Shown here: piece after piece, positions 6,378 to 12,364 of the stretch
Position numbering within the stretch: position 1 is the first letter of the stretch
Layout of the letters: every line of letters starts with the position of its first letter
Origin: JBFGJY01 sp041576975
GTDB taxonomy: Bacteria; Pseudomonadota; Gammaproteobacteria; UBA4575
DNA length: 12,364 bases
Assembly: GCA_041576975.1 (NCBI GenBank)
Contig: JBFGJY010000072.1
Coordinates: 1-12,364 of the forward strand
Direction: 5' to 3'
Notes under the pieces: model-generated
Databases searched by the model: none
What the model saw: the letters and a program-made list of their open reading frames with translations, nothing else
What the model was told of the DNA's origin: nothing
Program-made: the position numbers and the translations under genes

Positions 6378-7340
6378 ATGAAATTAATTTTACAAACGCT
6401 GTTATTTGTTTTTTTGTTCTATTGCACAGCACATGCTGAAACCATTTATATCTCGAATGAAAAAGACAACACCATTAGTGTCATCGATGGTGAATCACTG
6501 GAGGTAACTAATACCATCAAAGTTGGACAACGCCCGCGTGGTGTTGCTACCAGTAAAGACAACAAGTATTTGTACATCTGTACGAGTGATGATGACCACA
6601 TTGAAGTGCTTGATATGGACACCAATAAAGTAGTAGCTGTGCTGCCGTCTGGACCTGATCCCGAACTAATGATATTGAGCCCTGATGGTGAACTCCTTTA
6701 TGTCTCTAATGAAGATGACAATACGGTTACAGTTGTAAACTTAGAGAAAAAACGTATTAAGACTGAAATACCGGTTGGAGTAGAACCGGAAGGCATGGGT
6801 ATCAGTCCAGATGGAAAAATACTGGTTAACACCTCAGAGACGACGAATATGGCCCACTTTATTGATACGGAAAACAATGAAGTAGTCGCGAATACTTTAG
6901 TTGATGCAAGACCTCGTTTTGCGGAATTTACTAAAACTGGTGATAAAGTTTGGGTTTCCTCAGAAGTCGGTGGCACAGTGAGTGTGATCGATGCGACAAG
7001 CCATGAAATTATTAAAAAAATTACATTTAAGATACAAGGCATACGCGCAGAATCTATTCAACCCGTAGGTATAGCCCTAACTGAAGACGCAAAGTGGGGA
7101 TTTGTTGCGTTGGGGCCCGCCAATCGTGTAGCGGTTGTTAACGCACAAACATATGAAGTTGAAAAATATTTGTTAGTTGGCCAAAGAGTTTGGCAACTTG
7201 CATTCAATGCTGATCAATCTAAATTGTATAGCACAAATGGAGTCAGCAACGATGTATCTGTTATTGATGTAAAAAAACTTAAAGTACTCAAATCGATTGC
7301 GGTCGGCAGGTACCCGTGGGGTGTAGCCGTCCGTGATTGA
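6378..7340 (+). CDS. pedA2: Periplasmic seven-bladed YVTN beta-propeller of the Ped ABC system
   Basis: This encodes 320 residues with a signal peptide ending CTAHA (cleavage after residue 20). The mature chain is about seven repeats of roughly 42 residues, each with a variant of IYISNEKDNTISVIDGESL and a G-x-x-P-x-G turn (for example GQRPRGVATS, GVEPEGMGIS, GRYPWGVAV), the pattern of YVTN/NHL-type propellers. It is therefore a closed periplasmic disk used for ligand or protein binding. Homologues are encoded beside PQQ alcohol dehydrogenases with this same transporter. It starts 30 nt after the binding-protein gene and precedes the ATPase gene by 39 nt. Whether it binds a metal, the binding protein or the dehydrogenase is unknown. 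Confidence 0.87.
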   Translation: MKLILQTLLFVFLFYCTAHAETIYISNEKDNTISVIDGESLEVTNTIKVGQRPRGVATSKDNKYLYICTSDDDHIEVLDMDTNKVVAVLPSGPDPELMILSPDGELLYVSNEDDNTVTVVNLEKKRIKTEIPVGVEPEGMGISPDGKILVNTSETTNMAHFIDTENNEVVANTLVDARPRFAEFTKTGDKVWVSSEVGGTVSVIDATSHEIIKKITFKIQGIRAESIQPVGIALTEDAKWGFVALGPANRVAVVNAQTYEVEKYLLVGQRVWQLAFNADQSKLYSTNGVSNDVSVIDVKKLKVLKSIAVGRYPWGVAVRD

Positions 7341-7379
7341 ATACCGTCCGCCGAATAACAAATAATAATAAAGTAGGCA

Positions 7380-8117
7380 GTGCAAACAGAAGCATCACAA
7401 CCGGCACTTGAAATTCATGGGCTAAGTCATTTTTACGGAAAATTTCAAGCCTTAAATGAATTCGAGCTCACGATTCAGCAAGGCCAGTTCGTTGTTTTAC
7501 TAGGGCCTAATGGGGCTGGAAAAACGACGTTGTTTTCTTTAGTTACTCGGCTCTATAACAATCGTCATGGTTCCATACGAATAAATGGCTTTGAGCTAAG
7601 AAAGCATCCTTCAAAGGCGCTGCGCTATTTGGGCGTTGTATTTCAGCAGCGTTCTTTAGATGTTGATCTCACTGTAAAACAAAATCTCAAATATTCTGCA
7701 GCACTGCATGGATTTTCTAAAAAATTAATTAAAGAGCGTTCGCATCAAGAACTAGAACGCCTTAACATGCTTGAATATAGCGATCAAAAAGTTCGTAAAT
7801 TAAGTGGTGGCCAGGCTCGGCGCGTGGAAATTGCACGTGCATTAATGTCAAGGCCAACGCTACTGATTCTTGATGAACCTACAGTTGGTTTGGACATCAA
7901 CAGCAGAGAGCAAATTTTGCAACATGTGCGTGGACTGTGTAGCCAAAACAACATAGCCGTTTTATGGACTACTCATCTGATCGATGAAGTACGACCTCAT
8001 GATATCGTTGTAATTTTGAAAAATGGTAATGTCATTCAACATGGCCATGCGAATGAGATCGCTGGAGCGGATGATTTTGAAACCATGAAAAATACTTTTC
8101 AGTCTTTACTTAAATAA
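7380..8117 (+). CDS. pedB: ABC transporter ATPase of the Ped system
   Basis: This encodes 245 residues starting at GTG, with an AGTAGG ribosome site just upstream. All ABC nucleotide-binding motifs are intact: Walker A GPNGAGKTT (42-50), Q-loop VVFQQ (86-90), signature LSGGQARRV (141-149), Walker B LLILDEP (161-167), D-loop GLDI and switch His199 in WTTHL. The closest general class is the DrrA/NodI-type ATPases that pair with ABC-2 permeases, which fits the next gene, separated by one nucleotide. It acts at the cytoplasmic face of the inner membrane and powers the transporter encoded with the binding protein and the propeller. Confidence 0.92.
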   Translation: MQTEASQPALEIHGLSHFYGKFQALNEFELTIQQGQFVVLLGPNGAGKTTLFSLVTRLYNNRHGSIRINGFELRKHPSKALRYLGVVFQQRSLDVDLTVKQNLKYSAALHGFSKKLIKERSHQELERLNMLEYSDQKVRKLSGGQARRVEIARALMSRPTLLILDEPTVGLDINSREQILQHVRGLCSQNNIAVLWTTHLIDEVRPHDIVVILKNGNVIQHGHANEIAGADDFETMKNTFQSLLK

Positions 8118-8118
8118 A

Positions 8119-8931
8119 ATGATGCTGGTTGAATACATAAACTGTTTTAAAGGAATTGTATGGCGTGAAACCTTGCGATTTCTGCAGCAACGCGAACGCT
8201 TTATCGCAGCACTGGTACGACCATTGGTGTGGCTGTTTATCTTTGCTGCAGGCTTTCGTTCTGTGTTGGGTGTCTCCATTATTCCACCGTATGAAACCTA
8301 TGTGCTTTACGAGGAATACATCACTCCTGGATTGGTAGGCATGGTGCAATTATTTAGTGGAATGCAAACATCATTATCAATGGTGTACGACCGTGAAATG
8401 GGAAGCATGCGTATTCTACTCATGAGTCCAATGCCTCGTTGGTTTTTGTTAGTCAGCAAGCTGCTGGCAGGTGCCGCCATTTCCATTTTTCAGGTGTATG
8501 CCTTTCTGTTGATTGCGTGGTTTTGGGAAGTAAGGCCACCCAGCATCGGCTACCTAACACTGTTGCCTGCATTATTTCTTACCGGACTCATGCTTGGCTC
8601 TTTAGGACTGTTCTTGTCATCAATGATCCGGCAGTTAGAGAACTTTGCTGGAATTATGAACTTCGTAATCTTTCCGATGTTTTTCACATCATCTGCTTTG
8701 TATCCACTCTGGCGTGTAAAAGAGGCCAGTGTGATGCTACACAACATCGCCTATTTCAATCCCTTTACGCATGCGGTGGAATTAATACGCTTTGCCCTCT
8801 ACGGCCAACTAAATGTGACGGCATTAATCTGGGTAACCACCACTACAATTATTTTCTTGGGACTGGCAATTTATGGTTACGATCCTGCTCGCAGAGTGAT
8901 CGCACGGCGCGCAGGTGGCAAACCAGCTTAA
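8119..8931 (+). CDS. pedC: ABC-2 type permease of the Ped system
   Basis: This encodes 270 residues with about six hydrophobic segments (about 30-50, 65-85, 108-137, 143-170, 178-198, 232-254). ABC-2 landmarks are present: VYDREMGSMRILLMSP (89-104) and the C-terminal FFTSSALYPL (188-197) followed by NPFTHAVELIR (214-224), as in NodJ/DrrB-type permeases. That class normally exports substrates, yet this gene is in an operon with a periplasmic type I binding protein, an unusual pairing characteristic of the PQQ-associated PedC family. It starts one nucleotide after the ATPase stop, so translation is coupled. It ends the operon and is followed by a terminator. Confidence 0.9.
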   Translation: MMLVEYINCFKGIVWRETLRFLQQRERFIAALVRPLVWLFIFAAGFRSVLGVSIIPPYETYVLYEEYITPGLVGMVQLFSGMQTSLSMVYDREMGSMRILLMSPMPRWFLLVSKLLAGAAISIFQVYAFLLIAWFWEVRPPSIGYLTLLPALFLTGLMLGSLGLFLSSMIRQLENFAGIMNFVIFPMFFTSSALYPLWRVKEASVMLHNIAYFNPFTHAVELIRFALYGQLNVTALIWVTTTTIIFLGLAIYGYDPARRVIARRAGGKPA

Positions 8932-8960
8932 TTGAAGTAAGTGTGCTGATATAATAAAAG

Positions 8961-8990
8961 AAAAGGCACGTTGTTAAAACATGCCTTTTT
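8961..8990. terminator. Bidirectional intrinsic terminator
   Basis: AAAAGGCA (8961-8968) pairs with TGCCTTTT (8982-8989), and the stem is extended by GT/AC after a mismatch. It ends in a T-run on the plus strand and has the mirror-image T-rich tail on the minus strand. It lies between the converging permease and cytochrome genes and can serve both. Confidence 0.8.
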
Positions 8991-9042
8991 ATGAAACGAG
9001 TTACATAAACTTAAGAAAACTATTCTTGTGGATTTTTATTTT

Positions 9043-9453
9043 CTAATCAGATGCACCCTCATCAGAAAATTGTGCGATGTAGGCGATAACGTCATCAAGC
9101 TCCTGTTCATTCTTCAATCCAATAAATGCCATCTTTGTACCTTTAAGGTTGGTCAGCGGACTTTTAAGAAATTCTTTTAAGGTTGGCTCGTCCCATACCA
9201 ATCCAGAAGACTTCATTGCTTCGGAATACCCTGCAAAGCTCTCTAATGTACCTGCTGTTCGGCCCATAACTCCATACAGACTTGGACCAATCTTAGATAC
9301 ATCCGGTGCTACTTCATGACATACTTTACATTTTACGTAGACTTTTTCGCCGGAAGCTGCATCTCCAGCGAAGCTAAATGTAGGGAATAAGAATAACAAT
9401 AGGCCAAACCAAAATATGCAGACTCTTGCCCTACTTGCTTCAAAGTTAACCAT
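9043..9453 (-). CDS. Class I c-type cytochrome (monohaem, periplasmic)
   Basis: This encodes 136 residues with a signal peptide (core about 11-25, cleavage near FSFA-G at residue 29). The mature protein is about 107 residues and has a single haem site CKVCH (42-46), GPSLYGVMGR (56-65) and a probable sixth ligand Met108 in KGTKMAF, followed by the C-terminal helix ELDDVIAYI. This is the cytochrome c2/mitochondrial-type layout. A GAGGAGA ribosome site stands 6-7 nt before the ATG. It probably shuttles electrons in the periplasm. Lying beside a PQQ-dehydrogenase transport cluster, it is a candidate acceptor for the quinoprotein, but its type is also common as a general respiratory carrier. Confidence 0.93.
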   Translation of the reverse strand: MVNFEASRARVCIFWFGLLLFLFPTFSFAGDAASGEKVYVKCKVCHEVAPDVSKIGPSLYGVMGRTAGTLESFAGYSEAMKSSGLVWDEPTLKEFLKSPLTNLKGTKMAFIGLKNEQELDDVIAYIAQFSDEGASD

Positions 9454-9521
9454 TTAAATTCTCCTCTATAATTAGTTATTATCCACACGCGCTATATAAG
9501 AGCTTAACATGCCATAAATTC

Positions 9522-9550
9522 TCTATAGAATGGCTAATTTACCATAACAA
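9522..9550 (-). promoter_or_regulatory. Possible sigma-70 promoter for the cytochrome gene
   Basis: On the minus strand TTGTTA (9550-9545) and TATAGA (9527-9522) are separated by 17 bp. This would give a leader of about 60 nt before the cytochrome ATG. It lies in the 130-bp divergent region shared with the second ABC operon, overlapping a weak GCCAT/ATGGC inverted repeat (about 9510-9533). Confidence 0.35.
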
Positions 9551-9583
9551 ATTTCAAAAATTTACAAACGGGCACATTCATCT

Positions 9584-10573
9584 ATGACAATGTTCAAGCA
9601 AATAAGCCTAGTCATAACCGCAATTTTCATGTTGTTTTTGTTGGGTGGGCCCGTATCAGGCGCCGACTCTATACGGGTGGGTGTGCTTAAATTTGGAACC
9701 GTAAGCTGGGAGCTTGATGTAATCAAGCGCAACCAACTCGATACGGCCGAGGGAATTGACATAGAAGTGATCCCTTATGCAAGTACTCAAGCAACACTTG
9801 TGGCACTGCAAGGTAAAGAAGTTGACATGGTTGTATCCGATTGGATTTGGGTATCAAGACAACGTAGTGCTGGCAAATTCTTTACATTCATTCCTTACTC
9901 CGCTGCATTAGGTGCCGTAATGGTGCCCGATGATTCCGCAATCATAAATTTAAAAGATTTACATGGAAAAAACTTAGGCGTTGCCGGAGGAGCTCTAGAT
10001 AAGAGCTGGTTGATGTTAAAGCTCTATACTGAACAGCGCTATGGTCTTGATCTGGAACATGAGGCTACCACAAAATTTGCTGCACCCCCATTGTTAAATG
10101 GTCAGATTCAAAATAATCAGCTCGATGCAGTGCTAAATTATTGGCACTATTGTACGAGGCTAGAGGCTCAAGGATATCGACGTATCATCTCGATTCAAGA
10201 TGTCGTATCCAGTTTACTCGGTTACAGTATTCAGCTCCCAATGCTTGGGTATGTGTTTGATGAAAATTGGGCCAATGAAAATGAATCTAAAGTTCTTGCA
10301 TTTGCTGCAGCAACCATAAAGGCGCGCGACATAATGGAAACGGATGATAATGAATGGAATGAATTGCGAGATAAAATGAGAGTCGAGGACAATGCTACAT
10401 TCGCTGCTTTGCGCAAACGCTATCGTGAAGGGATTCCACATCAATGGTCTAAACAGGAACGCGCAGCAGCCTCCATCATTATGAGTGTACTTGCAGAAGA
10501 AGGCGGGTCAAAACTCATCGGAGATAGCAAACAACTATCACCGGGTACATTTTGGAATAAGTTAGAATACTAA
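9584..10573 (+). CDS. NMT1/SsuA-like ABC substrate-binding protein
   Basis: This encodes 329 residues with a signal peptide (core about 8-21, cleavage near VSGA-D at residue 27), so it is periplasmic. The mature chain begins SIRVGVLKFGTVSWELDVI and has the type II binding-fold flow of the nitrate/taurine/thiamine-precursor (NMT1/SsuA/TauA) group: VALQGKEVDMVVSDW, then LKDLHGKNLGVAGGALDKSW, then NGQIQNNQLDAVLNYW. The ligand cannot be told from sequence. It is the first gene of a binding protein-permease-ATPase operon and divergent from the cytochrome c gene. An alternative start ATG lies two codons downstream, and no strong ribosome site marks either. Confidence 0.86.
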   Translation: MTMFKQISLVITAIFMLFLLGGPVSGADSIRVGVLKFGTVSWELDVIKRNQLDTAEGIDIEVIPYASTQATLVALQGKEVDMVVSDWIWVSRQRSAGKFFTFIPYSAALGAVMVPDDSAIINLKDLHGKNLGVAGGALDKSWLMLKLYTEQRYGLDLEHEATTKFAAPPLLNGQIQNNQLDAVLNYWHYCTRLEAQGYRRIISIQDVVSSLLGYSIQLPMLGYVFDENWANENESKVLAFAAATIKARDIMETDDNEWNELRDKMRVEDNATFAALRKRYREGIPHQWSKQERAAASIIMSVLAEEGGSKLIGDSKQLSPGTFWNKLEY

Positions 10574-10601
10574 GTCCTCGTACAAATATAAAAATAAATC
10601 C

Positions 10602-11393
10602 TTGCTTGGTAAACATGCGGTGCGCAATTTTTCAAACGACACACCATTGTTCAAACGACAATCATCTATTATCACAGTATTATCTATTACTGCGTTTATC
10701 GGGTTGTGGTTAATCTGTTCATATTTATTAGGTAGCCAGCTGTTACCTACCCCACTAACCGTATTTCAACGCTTGCTTGAAGAGGCTCGCACGGAGTCAT
10801 TATTTTACCACACGGGTATTACACTTGGACGTGTAGCATTTAGTTTTATCATCGCCATGGCGGTTGGTGTCAGTCTAGGCTTAGCAATGGGCCGAGTTAC
10901 CATCATCAATCAACTGTTTGACCCTTGGCTAGTATTTTTCTTAAACATTCCAGCACTAGTTATCATCATCCTTGCATATATCTGGGCAGGCCTGACGGAA
11001 GTTGCAGCCATCAGTGCAGTTGCGATAAATAAAATCCCTAATGTAGTCGTCACGGTGCGTGAGGGTGTTAAGGCCTTGGACCCTCAATTACAAAATATGG
11101 CGCATGTATTTAAATTTGGACGCTGGAAAATACTTCGTCATGTTGTGTTACCCCAGTTGGAACCCTATATCGTTGCAGCCGCACGCTCTGGAATAGCATT
11201 AATCTGGAAGATTGTATTAGTGGTAGAACTTCTGGGTAGAAACAATGGTGTAGGGTTTCAACTACATCTTTATTTTCAGCTCTTCGACATTGCTGCCATT
11301 ATTGCATGGGCCCTTACATTTATAATCATTATGCAAGCCGTTGAATTTTTTATCTTGCAGCCTTTGGAAAACCATGCAACGCGCTGGCGCTGA
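10602..11393 (+). CDS. SsuC/TauC-like ABC permease
   Basis: This encodes 263 residues if translation starts at TTG 10602. In-frame GTG 10620 is an alternative, and neither has a clear ribosome site, so the N-terminus is uncertain. About six hydrophobic segments are visible. The LLPTPLTVFQ stretch (48-57) after the first TM is typical of the SsuC/TauC group. The cytoplasmic EAA loop that contacts the ATPase is REGVKALDPQLQNMAHVF (153-170) continuing to LRHVVLPQLEP. It starts 28 nt after the binding-protein gene and overlaps the ATPase gene, so it forms the membrane channel of this importer. Confidence 0.88.
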   Translation: MLGKHAVRNFSNDTPLFKRQSSIITVLSITAFIGLWLICSYLLGSQLLPTPLTVFQRLLEEARTESLFYHTGITLGRVAFSFIIAMAVGVSLGLAMGRVTIINQLFDPWLVFFLNIPALVIIILAYIWAGLTEVAAISAVAINKIPNVVVTVREGVKALDPQLQNMAHVFKFGRWKILRHVVLPQLEPYIVAAARSGIALIWKIVLVVELLGRNNGVGFQLHLYFQLFDIAAIIAWALTFIIIMQAVEFFILQPLENHATRWR

Positions 11394-12129
11394 ACAAGTC
11401 CAACTGGACGCATCAATTCGAAGTAAATGTTTTGCTGCAGCAAATCATGGTGCCAAGACCATCCTTGAAAACGTAAATCTACGCATTACAAGCGATGAAT
11501 TAGTCGTCATCACGGGACCGTCTGGTTGTGGCAAGACCACACTACTCAATATTATTGCCAACATCGATTCAGACTACGAGGGTGATGTGAAATTGCTGGA
11601 AACTCAGGATGGGCGAGTTCCCGTTTCATATGTGTTTCAAAATCCGTTACTGCTGCCTTGGCGCACCGTACGTGAAAACCTATTGCTGTCGATTCAATCC
11701 CCTGATGAACATTTAGCGGAGCTCGATTCGCTGTTACAGGCCATGGGCCTTGAAGATGTAAAAGATAAATTTCCTCGGCAAATCTCACTTGGAATGGCGA
11801 GACGTGTATCGCTCGCCCGTGCCTTTGCCGTACAAGCACCCCTGCTACTCATGGACGAGCCCTTCGTATCCCTGGATGAACCCACTGCAGAGCGCTTGCG
11901 CGATTTATTACTCAGCCAGCTTGCTGGGCGAGATATGGCGGTGCTGTTTGTCACGCATAATCTACGTGAGGCCTTGTTTTTAGCAGATCGTTTAGTGATA
12001 TTAAGTCAAGACCCCGCGACGATTGTCGAAGAGATTACCCTGCAACCCCATGGTCGTGGACGTGATCAGATCACCATAGAGCATCTGCGCAATGACATCA
12101 TCGCCAAACACCCTGAGATCCTGAGATAG
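11374..12129 (+). CDS. SsuB/TauB-like ABC ATPase with degenerate signature
   Basis: This encodes 251 residues from ATG 11374, preceded by a TTGGAAAACC site; an in-frame TTG at 11341 is less likely. It overlaps the permease gene by 20 nt. Motifs: Walker A GPSGCGKTT (48-56), Q-loop YVFQNPLLLPW (87-96, typical of SsuB/TauB), Walker B LLLMDEP (157-163), D-loop SLDE and switch His195 in VTHNLREA. The signature reads ISLGMARRVSLARA (137-150) where the family has LSGGMRQRV, so the first glycine of LSGG is replaced by leucine. Catalysis may be altered, although the motif is not truncated and the rest is intact. It energises import of the unknown ligand. Confidence 0.9.
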   Translation: MQRAGAEQVQLDASIRSKCFAAANHGAKTILENVNLRITSDELVVITGPSGCGKTTLLNIIANIDSDYEGDVKLLETQDGRVPVSYVFQNPLLLPWRTVRENLLLSIQSPDEHLAELDSLLQAMGLEDVKDKFPRQISLGMARRVSLARAFAVQAPLLLMDEPFVSLDEPTAERLRDLLLSQLAGRDMAVLFVTHNLREALFLADRLVILSQDPATIVEEITLQPHGRGRDQITIEHLRNDIIAKHPEILR

Positions 12130-12160
12130 CCCACAAAACGCAGGTGGGCTTACATTTTTA
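12128..12160 (+). terminator. Intrinsic terminator after the second ABC operon
   Basis: AGCCCAC (12128-12134) pairs with GTGGGCT (12144-12150), followed by TACATTTTTA. The stem begins inside the stop codon of the ATPase gene, so it ends the operon tightly. Confidence 0.75.
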
Positions 12161-12167
12161 CTTTATC

Positions 12168-12185
12168 TGTTGTATCGCTACAACA
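12168..12185. promoter_or_regulatory. Perfect palindrome upstream of the last gene
   Basis: TGTTGTA-TCGC-TACAACA is a perfect 7-bp inverted repeat with a 4-nt centre, between the terminator and the next gene. It could be an operator or a small RNA hairpin; no T-run follows. Downstream are two direct copies of AGTGGTA (12220-12226, 12239-12245), the second overlapping the imperfect palindrome GTGGTATGATTGCCAC (12240-12255). Confidence 0.4.
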
Positions 12186-12319
12186 ACCCAAAAAATAGTT
12201 AAAAAATATTGCATAAAGTAGTGGTAAAAGTGCGACACAGTGGTATGATTGCCACAGAATTACCTCGATAAACAGGTGTATAAGAATACATAATTAGACT
12301 TGTGTAGGGGAAAAACAGA

Positions 12320-12364
12320 ATGTTTTCAATAAGTTTGATGATTTTCCTCGTAAATTGTCAAGCT
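12320..12364 (+). CDS. Start of a probable secreted or membrane protein gene (partial)
   Basis: An ATG at 12320 is preceded by AGGGGA, a good ribosome site about 9 nt upstream. The frame stays open to the window edge and encodes MFSISLMIFLVNCQA, a hydrophobic beginning like a signal peptide or lipoprotein leader (VNC-Q could be a lipobox). Only 15 codons are visible, so the product cannot be named. The roughly 160-nt upstream region with palindromes and direct repeats suggests it has its own promoter and is a separate transcription unit from the ABC operon. Confidence 0.5.
   Translation, partial: MFSISLMIFLVNCQA

Noticed and set aside
6440..7340. Internal DNA repeats in the propeller gene
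   Set aside because: The repetition is at protein level (propeller blades) and is diverged in DNA. It is not a tandem DNA repeat or a CRISPR array.
8439..8954. A 171-codon plus-strand frame inside the permease gene
   Set aside because: It lies out of frame within the clearly coding ABC-2 permease, has no ribosome site and shows no family features.
12240..12257. Sigma-54 promoter (TGG...TTGCC)
   Set aside because: TGGTATGATTGCC lacks the GG/GC dinucleotides at the required spacing. It reads better as an imperfect palindrome.

Overview
This window looks like part of the chromosome of a moderately AT-rich gammaproteobacterium. The 23S rRNA 5' end and the linked tRNA-Ile(GAT)/tRNA-Ala(TGC) pair are of gammaproteobacterial type, and the protein genes belong to a periplasmic quinoprotein (PQQ) alcohol-oxidation lifestyle. 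No species can be named from the sequence alone.

Bases 1-1760 hold one end of an rRNA operon read on the minus strand. In transcription order this is a strong rrn P1-type promoter (about 1731-1758), a possible P2, a leader of about 320 nt, tRNA-Ile, tRNA-Ala and the 5' 644 nt of 23S, which continues past the window edge. The 16S gene normally found between leader and tRNA-Ile is absent. In its place are a degenerate tRNA-Ile-like relic and a short match to a 16S 5' end. The spacers are long and carry strong hairpins and a duplicated hairpin repeat.

Bases 1776-4346 (minus strand) hold a tightly packed four-gene cluster. It encodes a MotA/TolQ/ExbB-type proton channel, an ExbD/TolR-like anchor with an enlarged and unusual periplasmic domain, a two-TM protein and a lipoprotein. 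It looks like a complete ion-driven envelope machine of unknown purpose.

Bases 4505-8931 (plus strand) hold a nitroreductase-family gene followed by a four-gene ABC system in the order substrate-binding protein, seven-bladed YVTN propeller, ATPase, ABC-2 permease. This matches the pedA1A2BC system found beside PQQ-dependent alcohol dehydrogenases, which in Pseudomonas putida supports lanthanide-dependent growth. A bidirectional terminator closes the operon.

Bases 9043-12129 hold a class I cytochrome c on the minus strand, divergent from a second ABC importer on the plus strand (NMT1/SsuA-like binding protein, SsuC-like permease, SsuB-like ATPase with a degenerate signature motif). The importer ends at a terminator, and a new secreted-protein gene starts at 12320 and runs off the window.

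Taken together, the protein-coding part reads as an accessory block for periplasmic quinoprotein metabolism: cofactor or metal transport, an electron-carrying cytochrome and an uncharacterised envelope motor. The dehydrogenase itself and the PQQ biosynthesis genes are not in view. Functional links between the modules are inferred from proximity.
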